Source: Austropuccinia psidii (lineage: Eukaryota; Basidiomycota; Pucciniomycetes; Pucciniales; Sphaerophragmiaceae). Taken from it: a DNA stretch of 64,000 bases. The DNA is taken from contig JALGQZ010000009.1 of assembly GCA_023105745.1 (NCBI GenBank), positions 7,476,937 to 7,540,936 of the forward strand. Reading direction: 5' to 3'. Below the pieces are notes generated by a model. The model made no database searches. It was not told the origin of the DNA and saw nothing but the letters and a program-made list of their open reading frames with translations. The position numbers and the translations under genes were made by a program. Each line of letters opens with the position of its first letter. The stretch's first letter is position 1. This document shows, piece after piece, positions 46,298 through 57,559 of this stretch.

Positions 46298-47367
46298 ATG
46301 AGAGAGAATAGGAGCAGTGGTGAAAGCTTCTTTGAGTATTTGAAAATGACTAAGAGGTTCCTCATTGAAGATAAAGGGAGAATCTTTTTTAAGGAGGGAA
46401 GTGAGAGCAGAGATTTTTTGGAATAATTTTTACTGAAACAACAATAAAAGTTTGCAAAGCCAAGAAAAAATTGGAGGGCCTTGATGTTCTTGGGCTGAGG
46501 CCAATTGAGTATTTGTTGAACTTTTGAAGAATCCATCTTGAGGCCTTCACTTGAAACAAGATAGCCCAAGTATTCCACACTTGAGGCATGGAATACACAC
46601 TTTGAGGCTTTAGCAAACAAATTATTGTCTCTCAGTCTTTGGAGAACAGAGGCCACATGTTTAACATGTTCATCCAAAGAGCTAGAGAAGACCATAATAT
46701 CATCTAAGTACACTACAACAAAAATATCCAAATAATCTGCAAAAATATCATTCACAAGATTTTGGAATGAAGCTGAAGCATTGGTTAAGCCAAATGGCAT
46801 AACCAAATACTCATAACTACCATATTTGGCTCTAAAGGCAGTTAAGTGCTCATCCCCCTCTTTAATTCTCAGGAGATTATAAGCACCACACAGATCTATC
46901 TTGGAGAAGATAGTAGCACCGTTGAATACGGTAAGAAGCTGATTCATTTGAGGAACAGGATACCTGTTCTTCCTAGTGACAGCATTAAGTTTGCGGTATT
47001 CAACACACAAACAAAGACCACCATCCTTTTTGTTGACAAAAAGGACAGGTGCTCCTGTTGAGGAGGAGCTTGGTCTAATGAAACCTTTCTCTACATTCTC
47101 TGAAATGTAGGCCCGCAGTGTTTCTGACTCATTCTTTGATAAAGAGTAGCTAACACCAACTGGAGGTAGAAGACCCTCCAGTTCGATATGGTGATCACAG
47201 GCACGGTGTGGAGGAAGTTTCTCTGCTTTCACTTTGGAGAATACATCCAAATATTTTTGATAAACAGGAGGGACTACCTTCAGCACAGTTTCAATCTCTT
47301 CTGGCTCTTCCTCCTCATCCCACTGCTCCTCCAGGGAGGCATGAAAAGATAAAGGAGGAAGGTCCAT
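46294..47367 (-). pseudogene. Reverse transcriptase of element H (357 codons)
   Basis: Well preserved: LPPHRACDHHIELEGLLPPV, GFIRPSSSSTGAPVLFVNKK, CVEYRKLNAVTRKNRYPVPQ, FSKIDLCGAYNLLRI, MPFGLTNASASFQNLVNDIF, VVVYLDDIMVFSSSLDEH. The catalytic Asp residues (KIDL and YLDD) are intact. After FLGFANFYCC the frame is lost to an indel before RNase H. In-frame stops lie upstream toward the protease. Confidence 0.93.
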
Positions 47368-47592
47368 ATCCCCTTGAAAGAGATGAAGTGAAGATATAGC
47401 AACATCTTCTCCAACATCTTTTATCTCTTTGAAGACTTCATCTCTTAATGGAAGTAATTACTGAGAGGGAAAAATGGAGGGGTTATGGACAGAAGGAGGA
47501 AGGGAAGGTGTCTTAAGTTCACCAACCAGAGCAACACTGTTGACAGCAGTGGTTAAGTCATTACTAATGGAAGGGCTAAAACCATTAGAATC

Positions 47593-48024
47593 CTAATGAT
47601 TAGAATCATAGGTGATCAATCCATTTTTCCAATCAATAATAGGATTAAAATGGTAAAGAAAATCATAGCCCAATATTAGGTCTTCTCCCTTGGGTGAATC
47701 TATGATAAAGAAATCCCATTCAAAGCTTGGGAAGGAAGGTAAATCAGCAACCCACTTGTTATAATGGGTGATGAACAGGGAAGTGGATTCATTGTAATCC
47801 AGAATGAAAAGAGGAATCTTTTCAGGGAGCTCTGACATGGTCAATGAGTACTTGAGAACAAAATCCTTTGCAATAAAAGAGTTTGTAGCACCAGAATCAA
47901 TGAGAATACTATAAAAAATATCAGAGATTGAAGAGAAAATAAGAAATTTTAAAGATTTTTTGACACTAGTATTCAGAGTGCACAATTGTGCTCTTGAAGG
48001 AAATAAGTGAGAACCATTGAACAC
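47593..48024 (-). pseudogene. Aspartic protease of element H
   Basis: The frame has SILIDSGATNSFIAKDFVL with an intact DSGA, then EWDFFIIDSPKGEDLILGYD, the usual flap and hydrophobic end. It is in a different frame from the upstream Gag, with the switch around 48040, which could be an ancestral Gag/Pol frame change or an indel. A stop at 47593 separates it from RT. Confidence 0.88.
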
Positions 48025-48038
48025 ATCATGATTCCCAC

Positions 48039-49400
48039 TCAGGCTTTTCCCTGCTTGCTAGGGAAGCCTTTTGATGACCCTTGCCTATTTTCAGGCCTCT
48101 TGAAGCATTTTTCAAATGGGTGTTTACCACCACAATAATTGCACAAGCCTTCTTTAATCCTCCTCTCCTTTTCAGAACCAATTAATTTGTTGTCCTTATT
48201 GAGGAGAGCAGCATGAGGCTTGTCTTTGGACACTTGAAAATTCTTCCCCTTCTTATTCTTCCTGTGATAAGGCTTCTGTGATGATGAACTTTGAGGGGGC
48301 TTGGAGGAGTTGGATTCACTGATTGGAGGCTTCTTCTCTTGATGATTTCCCTTTTCCTTCTTCCTCTCATGGTACCTGGTATCTAATCCCAAGGTGATAT
48401 CCATGAGTTCTTGAAGACTATCAAAAGCTCCAGGGTGAGAAGCCAATCAGTCCAACAATCTTGATTCCAAGCCTCTCTTATACACATGAATATAGGCCCT
48501 TTCCCCCCAGTCTCCAATTCTTGACATTATACTTCTGAAATCAGCTATGTACAAGGAAACTTGACCACCTTCCTTCATCCTCAAATTGTCCAACTCTTGT
48601 TCAGCTTTTCTTACTTCATTGGGATCACCAAACAGAGTGAATAACTGGGTTTCAAACAACTGCCAGTTATTGAGGAGGTAAGATGGGTCTTCATTGGAGA
48701 TATTTGAGAGATAGGGTTAAATTCATTTGCCAGCTCTACCAGTAAGAAAAGAAGTTGAGTAAAGCACCTTCTTCCTGTCAGAGAAGAGGTTTGCTGGGTC
48801 ATTATGAAGGATTAATTGACAGGATTGAATAAATCCTCTCAATTTATAAGCTTTAGTACCATCAAAAGAATCAGGTGCCTTCATTGATGGAGTCTTGAAT
48901 GCAGGGGCTTTTGAAGTGTCCCTTGGGGCAACTGCTTGAGTGAGCTGTCCCATAAATTGAGTCATTTGCTCCACCATCTTGAGAAAATTCGGTTCAGCTT
49001 GAGAGACAAGAGGTTGATTAGAAAGGGCTAGATTTGGAGCTTCAGAAGCCTCAGGGGCACCTGTCAAGGCAGCTGCAACTTCAGTCTCTTCAGACTCCTC
49101 CTCTTCCACAGACTCCTCCCCCTCTTCATCTTCAGCTTCCCCTAATTGGCTTCTGGGCCCTTGAGGAATGCTTGCATAGCCACCCAACAAGCCAGAGAAT
49201 GATCTTGATCTTCTTGACTTCACACCTCCTCTTCTGGAGGGTGCTGCACCTTCCATTGGTGGTCCTCTGTCCAAGTTTGCACTCAGTTGATGAACTGTTG
49301 GTGTGCGGTCAAGAGGAGCCCTTGGTGTTGGAGTAAGAACAGCTTGATGTCTCTGGGATCTTGTATTCTTGGCTGCTGGGCTATGCTGAACTTGCATCAT
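48039..49400 (-). pseudogene. gag: Gag of element H
   Basis: Starts MMQVQHSPAAKNTRSQRHQA, followed by a proline/arginine-rich then strongly acidic segment (EDEEGEESVEEEESEETE), then the capsid (APDSFDGTKAYKLRGFIQSC, LFTLFGDPNEVRKAEQELDN). A basic, Ser-rich linker leads to the zinc knuckle CNYCGGKHPFEKC (spacing CX2CX3HX4C). Stops in the same frame: TGA and TAA near 48715-48721 and TGA at 48447-48449. No frameshift is needed. Confidence 0.88.
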
Positions 49401-50165
49401 GAAAGAAGAATGAATAACAACTTGATGATACTCTGAATAAAATAAGGCTTGACCAAATCAAATTAAATGAAAATCTTGATGATCTTGAAGAATCAATAAA
49501 CAGTCTTGAAGTGAATCAATATGAATAAATCTTGAAGAGTGAAGATGACAAAGTCAAATTCTTATGAATAATCAATTTCAATCAATAAGTCAAATCAAGT
49601 CAATCAAGTCAATTCAAAATCAAATCAATTAAGTCTTGAGGAATTCAATCAATATCTTCAAAAATCAATTCAACTTCTTGAGGAATCAAATTCAAATCAA
49701 TCAATTAAATCAAATCTTGAGGATAAATCAGCTATCTTGAGGAATCAAATCAGATCAATCAATTAAATCAAATCAGAGTCTTGAGGTAAGTCAATTTCTT
49801 GAGCAATCAATCAATAAATCAATAATTCTTGAGAAATTTCAAAATCAATCAATGATAACCCCAATTCAATAACTCCTGAAACGATAAATCAATTCATCCC
49901 AAATTCCAATCAATTAAACCTGATAAAAACCTGAATTCAGACAGAAAATGAAAATGAAATTTGATTGAGAATTAAGAGAAAATGAAATGGTCAGCAAAAT
50001 TTTGAAATGAGAAAGAAAATCAATTTTCATTTGAATGAAATGAATGAGATGAAAATTGATGAGAGAGAAAAAATCATAAAAAATCATAAGATCATGAAAG
50101 AAAAAATCATAATTGATGAATGAGAGAAATGAATATAAAGGAATGAGAAGAAAGAATAAAATATG
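49401..50165 (-). other. Low-complexity leader of element H
   Basis: About 765 bp between the self-primer site and Gag, made largely of short CAAT/TTGATT-type repeats (AATCAATCAATTAAATC and CTTGAGGAATCAA recur), then A-rich GAAATGAATGAGA stretches. No open frame is credible. It may reflect replication slippage or an unstructured packaging leader. Confidence 0.7.
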
Positions 50166-50179
50166 AGTTAATTAAAATA
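50166..50179 (-). other. Self-primer-type binding site of element H
   Basis: One base inside the 5' LTR, the plus strand reads AGTTAATTAAAATA. Its exact reverse complement TATTTTAATTAACT lies inside the LTR at 50537-50550 (and 42299-42312 in the other LTR). No TGG-type tRNA site is present. This is the arrangement of Tf1/sushi elements, where the RNA 5' end folds back to prime reverse transcription. Confidence 0.7.
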
Positions 50180-50548
50180 ATGTCACAGGGGCTCTTCTAA
50201 ATGAAGAGGGCCTGGAACTCAGTGAACAGACTTACTTATGGAGGGCTCAGAGGGAATACTCAAATGATAAGAGTAATGGAGTAAGAGGATAAGTTCCTAG
50301 TCATAAAATAATAAGTATAAAAAGATATGAGAGAAAAACAAAAGAAATAATAAAGAGCCAACCACAAATAATCCTGTACCACTGTTTCAACCTGTTCAGA
50401 AAAGAGAAAAGGATTAATAAAGGATATGGCCACCAGGACTCTACTGAACAGGTGAGGGAAGGCAAAGACTCACTTAATAATTAATAAAATAATATTTCTT
50501 AATGAGAAATAAAATAATATTGAATAATAAATCAAATATTTTAATTAA

Positions 50549-50567
50549 CTGGGGGAAAAACCCCCAG
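50549..50567 (-). promoter_or_regulatory. Hairpin at the presumed transcript 5' end of H
   Basis: CTGGGGG and CCCCCAG pair perfectly around a 5-nt loop, overlapping the start of the self-primer match by two bases. The same hairpin is in the other H LTR and, with a changed loop, in the I LTR (63429-63447). Confidence 0.6.
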
Positions 50568-50634
50568 GCAGATGAAGAGGGGCTGGTATATGTGAGAAAT
50601 ACCAGCCTTGGAGTATGAGTGTTGAGATACTGGC

Positions 50635-50806
50635 CTGTATGCTGGAAGAAGTTGGATGTGGGATTGAATCCTGTATTGGTGAATCCAATACAGGTTATAC
50701 AGTCAATACAGGTATTTGCGCCTGTATTGATTACAGGCCTGTATTTGGTGAATCCTGTATTTGGGTCTTGCCTGTATGAAACTGTATTGAGGTCTGAAAA
50801 CTGTAT
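50635..50806 (-). promoter_or_regulatory. Array of CTGTAT motifs in the H LTR
   Basis: Eight CTGTAT and three ATACAG hexamers in about 170 bp, often within CCTGTATT. The array lies 85-260 bp upstream of the presumed RNA start. The 3' LTR has one 16-bp unit fewer. Such clustered short motifs in U3 usually are activator or repressor sites; the factor is unknown. Confidence 0.5.
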
Positions 50807-50962
50807 TTGGAGAATGTTGAATGAAACCCCCTTGCTGATTGGGTTTTGAAGGGTATCAATGAAATAATGATTGTTGCTGATTGGGTTTTGAAGGGTATCA
50901 ATGAAGTAATGATTGCTGAAGATGATTGGTAATGCCCCTGCCTCCTTTGCTGTGACAACCAC

Positions 50963-51850
50963 TCATATGTAGCTTTGTTCACTGATTACTTTTAATTTCA
51001 AATTACATGGTCTTATTCCATATCAATGGACCATTACTGTACTTATAGATCATCTGGGTTTTCCCCCATGGTCAGTTTCTTCTGATATGGACTTCTTTCA
51101 TGTAATTGTACCATATACTAGAGTTACCTCTTAATTCTCTATTCAGTATATTTTTTATTATTTGTACATCACTGAATAGTCCAGGAATATGATTAATGAG
51201 TTCCATGCAATCATATTCCCCTACACCAGAGAATTTTGGCCAGCTTGTGTCCTCTGGAAGATTCTTCCAGGCTTCTTTCTCTGAGTAAGTCATTTTTTCT
51301 CCATTTTGGTATTGTTATGGAGATCTGTGCTTATTCTCCATTAAGAAATCCTTTCAATGTCCTCTTTCTGGTATGGTGCAAGTAGTATAGCTGGAACATT
51401 GCCCTTTTTTGTGGGTATATGTTCTTGAATACACTCAACAGCTTGTTCATGCCTTGATCCAGGTCTTCCACTTGTTAGGTAATATGTCTCATTTTCTTTT
51501 TGAGATTTTTTTGCTCTTCTAAGACTTGGTTAAGTTTTTTTTTTGGTTTCTTATTAGGCTCTACTAAATTTGGTGAAGTCCGCTTGAAGAGTATTAATGG
51601 TTTTGGTTTTTAAGTTTTTTACCTCTTGTAGCCTGGAGATGATCTCATAAAGTCTTTCAGACTCTTTTTGAGTTCTTTCTGAAAGTTGGGACATTTCTAC
51701 CCAAAGTTTATTTCTGTTTATGTTACTCTCAGTTGTTACCACACTGTGCTCATTCTGAGGGGGATGTTATTTTCAAGAGTGGGACTATCAACTCAATCAG
51801 GATTATTTGAAATTAGTTCTTGTTTCCGTTGATTTCCTTCACTAAGCTAA
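50963..51850 (-). pseudogene. gag: Gag of element G, N-terminal part right of H
   Basis: 51293-51072 encodes SWPKFSGVGEYDCMELINHI and SSIWYNYMKEVHIRRN, then a stop and WGKTQMIYKYSNGPLIWNKT up to the H insertion. Upstream (51850-51294) lies the coiled-coil segment, with LWVEMSQLSERTQKESERLY and LQEVKNLKTKTINTLQADFT, matching C 21215-21733. Frames change several times. Confidence 0.8.
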
Positions 51851-51875
51851 ACAACTTCTAAATCATTTATTATGA

Positions 51876-52845
51876 CTATTTCTGCCTCTGGTAGAAAGAA
51901 TTCCTTGTCTTATCCTGGAAACTTCCTGTGATTGAGAATACTGGTGACTCTTGGCCAATTATTTTTTGGAGTCTGAGTGGTTTGAAGGCATTGGGTATTT
52001 TGGCTGATTTACCACTCCTTGTGATCCTCAAGAAGTCAGAGTACACCCTTTCTGGTTCCATTTCTCTTCTATAGCGTGGATGGTGGCTTGGTTATCCTTT
52101 ACCTTTCCTGCCCTCTCCTCCAGGCTTTTGAATTGCTTTTGAGGATTCCAACCTTTGTTTATTTCCATAAGGCCTTTGAAGGATATGTCTTTGAGACATA
52201 TCTTCTGGAAGATTACTCCAAGTTACTGCCAGTGTGAAGCCAGGTTGAGCCTCTTGTTTTCCATGCCCCAAGAGAACAGATCTTTGAAGAGTTGTTGAAG
52301 CTCGAGTACTTGATCCATGTTTGTCCAGTCCCCTGGTTTGAGGTTCCTGTTCAAATGGAAAAAAGGAATGGAAGTCTGGGTATGATTTCCCTGAGGATCC
52401 TTCCCTTCAACATGGCTTAAAAACTGTGGTATTCTGACTCCAGAGGTTCCTGGCCTGTCCTCTGGCTGGTTCTTTGATATTCCAAGAATTCTGAGAGGCA
52501 CACATGAGATGAGATCAGTATGGGAAATCAGTCAAAAAATTTCTGTTTTTAGGGTATTTACCTTTGACTGTTCCTTGTAATAATTGTTTCTCTACTGTCT
52601 TTGGAACTTTTTCTTTGGAGGTTACAATAGGGTTAATAATTGTTATTTTCCCTTTAGAAGCTACCAAAGTTGGTTTACCTTGGACTAATGCAGAACTACA
52701 CGGCTTTCTAGTTCTTTGAGTGACAATTTGTATCCACTTGTTGGCTGTTATGTGGGTTTAACTTTGACTCTTTTATTTTCCTGTATGCACATGGTCTGTG
52801 TCTGAGGGTGTGACTGTGTCTCTAGTGGTATGAAGCTTTCTTACA
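51876..52845 (-). pseudogene. Accessory (pre-gag) protein of element G
   Basis: Exon 2 (52845-52562) contains NKWIQIVTQRTRKPCSSALV and runs to LQGTVK. After candidate intron 2 the frame reads TSQRTGQEPLESEYHSF, LREIIP, then, after an indel, HLNRNLKPGDWTNMDQVLEL, NKRLNLASHWQ, stop, IFQKICLKDISFKGLMEINK, GWNPQKQF. Exon 2 should begin ATG GAA by analogy with C, but here reads TGTAAG, giving a stop. Sister of the C accessory gene. Confidence 0.6.
52491..52561 (-). other. Candidate intron 2 of element G (71 nt)
   Basis: AAAG/GTAAAT donor at 52561 and TGCCTCTCAG acceptor at 52491, with CTGAT about 27 nt upstream. Phase 1, as in A, B, C and J. An ATG for the overlapping frame lies inside at 52505-52503. 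Confidence 0.55.
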
Positions 52846-52846
52846 C

Positions 52847-53150
52847 TGGAAATAATATTGTGAGGCCTTAATATTAATTGCAACATCTTACAATGCTTTT
52901 TTATGTCAAAGAGCTACCTCTGCTACAAGAAGTGGCTGTATTGTACCTTGGTATTATGACTGTGAATTGTTAATATCAATCTTCAAATCAAAAATAATTT
53001 TATGGAAGATATGTGGGATACTACTGTATGCCAGAATCCTAAAGATTGTTCCTTAATTTAAAAAAATCCTCAAATAGTGGTTTTGTGTGAAAAAAGTGAA
53101 ACTACCAATCAACTCAACTATGCCTCTGAGGCTATTATTGGAAGTACAGG
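52847..53150 (-). other. Leader of element G up to J
   Basis: Non-coding leader. At 52846 a TATTATTTCCAG acceptor-like end precedes exon 2, homologous to the C acceptor at 10605. The rest is AT-rich and ends at the J insertion; the flank there reads ACAGG. Confidence 0.6.
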
Positions 53151-55294
53151 TGTAAGGCTTTTCTATTAAACTCTTCATAATAGTAACAAATATCAAGAGT
53201 ACCAAGACTTTCCTCAGTAGAAAATATAATATAATTAAATATTATAGCACAAATAAATATAATTATTAAAAATAATTACATAATAAAAAAGAATTTAATT
53301 ATTATTAAAGAATTTAATAATAATGAAAATCTTAATAATCATAATAAATTATAATTATTCTAGTATTATTATATTCACTGACAGTTATAATAATAAGAAT
53401 GTATAAAGCTCTTTATTAGACAATTATATGTGAAAATTCATAATATTTAACCACTTATAAATAATATAAATATGATTTATACTAGAAATATCACACACAC
53501 TGTGCAGAGATAATTCTTATAAAAAAAATTCTATATATAAAACTAATACTATATAAAAAGGATATAGAATTTTAGAAGAAACTTACTTATAATATTTATT
53601 TAATTCAAAAAGTCAAACAACAACAGTCATTATATTAAATAATTTTTTAAGTTTGAAACATGCCAAAAATCAATATTTTAAAGGATAAAACAACTTTTTA
53701 TGATAAAATATAATATTTAATAGTTTTCAAGAGGAATTTGTGGATTTTGAAAGATATTTAAGACAATAACGTTTTATAATAAAATTTATTATTGGTGATT
53801 ACAACAACAATCTAATTTCTATGATTTTAATTCTTCAATTTATAATTAATAAAGGATAAAATACCTAAGAAATACTTTAATAATAACATTTTATATTTAA
53901 TAAAACTTTACTTGTTTAAATGTCTAATATTGTTGGAATGATAATTGTTTGTTGGCAAAAACAGACATTTAGAGGCTCTTTTCATGCCTGCAGAGCAACT
54001 CATAATGGATATATATGGCCTTCTCAGTTAAAAAACTGAAAAACCATGCTTATAAATAAGGTTCTTAGCTTAAGGTAACTTATTTTTAATTCTAATTCAA
54101 ATTTACCAGTGTTATTCCTAACCCTAAGTAGCTTTAATCCCCTTTTGGATTAATTATTTTAAGCTTAAAGATAAAATAATTTCATTTATATTAAAGTTCA
54201 TCAAATTGAAAGCTTAAAAATAAAGTTTCAAGAAAAAATCCCCTAAACTGAATTTTTAGTAATTTCTAAAGCAAGCTCAATTTTCTTCAAGAATAATTAA
54301 GATTGTCAATTTCAAGGCTAATTACCAATTAAATCTGTTTAAAAGAGATATTTGAGTATTTATTTATACACAGATACCATTTAATTGTAAGCTGTGTGAA
54401 ATATTTAGGAAAAACCATTAAAAATTTGATTGTGAATGAATTTTTGAAGTTATTGCTATTTTTCCATGTAAAATAGCAATACACACCAAACGTTATCTTT
54501 TAATAAAATTTTAGAAGTTATAAATTGAGATTTTTTAGCTTATTCAAGCTGTGACAGCTCTTAAAAATTTTATTCCAAGCTTTCATATTGGGATTTACCC
54601 TTTGGAAGCTTGAAATTCCTGTACAAATTGGGATAAAACCCATTTAAACCTTAAGGTTGTATCAAAGTCTAATATTAAGGTATAAATAAGGTTGAAGATC
54701 CTCCAATACAGGTGGAAAACCTTAGTTTAGTCCTTGAAGATCTCAAAAGCTGAGTACCTCAGCTCTATTTGGTCTTTTTCCTTTGTCTCACCTTTCTGTA
54801 TGGATCTTTCCCTTTTATTTATTTCAATCCATACTATGGCCTTAACCCCTTTTAAATTGAGCCCATGCAGGATTTACATTCTGTATGCAAAATTCTTAGC
54901 AAATTCAGTAAGTATACACAACACCTTGATTTTAACTGAAATTTTGGTAAGTTTGCATAAATCCTATGCAACTTCCAATTTAAGCATATTTAAGCTTAAA
55001 TTTAACAATTTCAAAAAATTTTAAAAAATTTGCAATTGTACTGTGAGATTCTTAAATCTTCTAATAACATAAGAAGTAGCCATTTTTGGGTATGACACCG
55101 TATGTACTTACCCTATGTTATTTTTATTCTAGAATTCAAAAATAAAATAATATTTATAAAATTGTTTATCCAAAAAAAGCTATACTTCTTTTTTGTTTTT
55201 AATTAAATTGATAAGTTTTTTAAGACAAAATAAACTGTATAAGAAGCTATTTGTCTCCTTATGGGTATGTCATACATTTTTTTGCAGGCTCACA
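53151..55294 (-). repeat. 3' LTR of element J (2144 bp)
   Basis: Plus-strand ends TGTAAGGCTTTTCTATT and TTGCAGGCTCACA. Its first 1.25 kb aligns with 61836-63048, for example ATTATATGTG and TATACACAGATA. Extremely AT-rich, with a coding-free interior. Confidence 0.93.
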
Positions 55295-55314
55295 TTCCCT
55301 GCCACCAAAACAGC
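55295..55314 (-). other. Polypurine tract, element J
   Basis: The minus strand reads GGTGGCAGGGAA before the 3' LTR, the counterpart of AGGGGGAGGGAA in B. Confidence 0.7.
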
Positions 55315-55430
55315 TTATACTCCAATTTTTCATTGAATAGTATACCCCCAATTGACTTGGGAGCATATAATCCACTGTTCAACCTCACTACTGGTCCTTT
55401 CAAGTATGTAAAGAACACAATTCAAACTTT

Positions 55431-56905
55431 TTATTGAGTAATAGGTCTTTTCTCATGTCTTAATCTTCTGAGAAACCTTTGGGAATCAGGCATTTTAATT
55501 TCTGGAAGCCACTCATCTTCTTTTTGTGGATTTCTGTATCTCACTAAGTATCCTCTTTCATGTTGTCTTTGTTCTTTAAAGAATTTCAGTACCTTTTTCT
55601 CTTCACTTTCATAAAGTGGTGGTACCTCTAAGGGTGTTTCATTTCTTAAAGGAAATAATTCCTTATCATCTGAAGTGTAATTCTTTACTAGACTTACAGG
55701 GAAAGTTGTATTTTTATTTTCCAATTGTCCTGACAGTTCTACTTGTACTTCATTTTCCCCATGAAGGGCTTTAGTAATAAATGTTACTGCAAAGGAATAT
55801 TTCAATTTCTTTGATCCTTTAATATTTTGAAAGTTCAAGGTTGAAACAAGTATTATAGTCCCCTACTTTGAACTCTGGGTTCTTATGAGTTTTATCCAAT
55901 TTCTGTTTAGCTTATTCAAAGGCATCATTCACACTTTGATTTTCATGATCCCTTACTTTATCAAGAAGTAGTTCAAGCCTTGATTCAACTGGATGAATAT
56001 CAACTCATTCTTTTTTCAAGATATCCACTGGAGGTTTAGGGTTCCATACTTTTTCAAACATTTCAGGATTATTTCCTGTTGAATAAATTTAGTGAAGTCT
56101 TATGGGATAATTAAAAAGCTGGTATAAGTGTACACCAATCATGAGTAAAGCGATCAGAATCCTTAAGATACAGGTCATAAGCACAAAATCATCTGATCAT
56201 GTTCTCAAGGGTCTGAATCATTCTTTCTGCTAATCCATCAGTTTGTGGATGGTAAGCTTTTCAGAATTAGAGTCTTGTACCCAAAATCTTATATAAAGTT
56301 GTCTGTAAGGCTGATGTAAATTTTGGGTCTCTATCACTAATAATATTCTTAAAAAAACCAGTATGTGATATTATTCTGTTCCAAATTAGAAGAGCTGTAT
56401 CCAAAGCTGTTTCATCTTCATGACAAGGTAAAAAGATTTTGGTTTTTCTGTACCTGTCTACATCAACAATACATGCATTGGAACTTTTGTCACCATCTTT
56501 TGGTAAGTCAGCTACTCAATCTATATGAACCACTTCCCACGGGGCACTTTGCTCTTGGATATTAATCATCAACCCAGATCCCTTACCAGTAGCCTTCTTG
56601 GCCTTTTGGAATCTGTCACAACTATGACAGTCTTCAATGAACTTTTTCCGCCAAGATGGCCAACAAGCACAAGTTTTAATTCTCTTCATTTTTCTGTCTT
56701 CAGACAGATGTCCAGAATAAATGTTTTCATGGAACTCTAGTAATATCTTTTTAGTTAATATTCTACTATACAAGACCATTACACATGTCTGTTTAGACCT
56801 ATGATACAAGATACCATCAAATAAATGGAATCTTCCATTATCATAATATGTTTTCCATATATCATCCAAAGAATGATCCAAATCTGCATCTTTGCAATCT
56901 TTGTT
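55431..56905 (-). pseudogene. Integrase and chromodomain-like tail of element J
   Basis: 56881-56516 carries the zinc domain ([32 protein letters not shown], where one Cys has become Phe) up to VVHID, the first catalytic Asp. The core is in several frames with stops. 55838-55431 is the end: MNFQNIKGSKKLKYSFAVTF, FPVSLVKNY and the chromodomain-like ERGYLVRYRNPQKEDEWLPE. It aligns with B residues 830-1316. Confidence 0.85.
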
Positions 56906-56947
56906 GAGAGAAGTAAGAATATTGAAATTTTTATCTTTCTTATAGCT

Positions 56948-57559
56948 TCATCTAACTTCTTCAAAGAACTCTGTTTCCACATCTGTGGTTTTACTTCCTT
57001 CAATTGGAGTTTGAGGTTCTGCATTTGCAGGATTTTGAGGTTTATTGGGTAATTCCCATTTACTCAAGTCATCATAATTATTGTGAATATTCTCAGCTTT
57101 ATCTAATATTATCATATTGCCTCTAAACTCCTGTATAGCAATCGGCCATCTTAGCCTGTGTCTGTTTAGAGTTTTCATGTTAAGAAGTGATTTCACGGAA
57201 TTACAATCAGTAATTACCTCAAACACACTACCACCAAGGTAATAATGAAGCTTTTCCAGCATCCACACAAGCAAGAGGCACTCCATTTGGCTTGCTCCAT
57301 ACCTAGCCACAGTAGGTTTTATTTTTCTTAAGATAAAACAAACTTGACCATCATAAGGCTTTTCATTGACAATTTGAACTTGATTAAGAGATGCACGTAA
57401 GCCTTCACCACATGCTTCAATATATAGATTTAAAGGAAGTTTCAAGTTTTGAATCAATAATAATGGTGCATTTGTTAAGGCATACTTGATCTTTTCATAT
57501 TCTTGGATCATTTCTTGTGTCACTTCAAAGAAAGTTTTATGATCACAAATTCTGTACAA
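56948..57559 (-). pseudogene. RNase H of element J
   Basis: LPLNLYIEACGEGLRASLNQ (first Asp replaced by Glu), [40 protein letters not shown] and NNYDDLSKWELPN show the domain in order, with the last motif altered. One open frame of 203 codons, then linker to integrase. Confidence 0.87.

Larger units (their letters stand above)
41943..50957 (-). mobile_element. Element H: complete Tf1/sushi-like chromovirus, 9015 bp
   Basis: LTRs of 761 and 777 bp, flanked by ACCAC at 41938-41942 and 50958-50962. Its pol is of the LPPHRACDH / YLDD / ETDGQTERVNQ type, clearly distinct from A, B, C, G and J. It carries self-priming-type complementarity instead of a tRNA primer site, a long low-complexity leader, Gag, protease, RT, RNase H, integrase and a broken chromodomain, then 1.7 kb of non-coding 3' sequence. 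About a dozen substitutions separate the LTRs over some 760 aligned positions by eye, so the insertion is fairly recent compared with C. Confidence 0.97.
50181..50957 (-). repeat. 5' LTR of element H (777 bp)
   Basis: Plus-strand ends TGTCACAGGGGCTC and TTTGCTGTGACA. In element orientation it holds the tandem 42-bp units, then an array of CTGTAT/ATACAG motifs (50635-50806), then a 7-bp-stem hairpin (50549-50567) directly followed by the self-primer match (50550-50537), which should be the RNA 5' end. The array would then lie upstream of the start site. Confidence 0.96.
36212..53150 (-). mobile_element. Element G: C-family chromovirus split by H and J
   Basis: Minus-strand element with its 3' LTR at 36212-37648, polypurine tract, pol, Gag (interrupted by H at 41942/50958), accessory exons and leader up to 53150, where J begins. 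The 5' LTR must lie beyond J, outside the window. Reading frames are broken by stops, but integrase, the YIDD box and the protease DSGA are intact, so it is better preserved than C. The flank before the LTR reads ACAGT. Confidence 0.93.
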
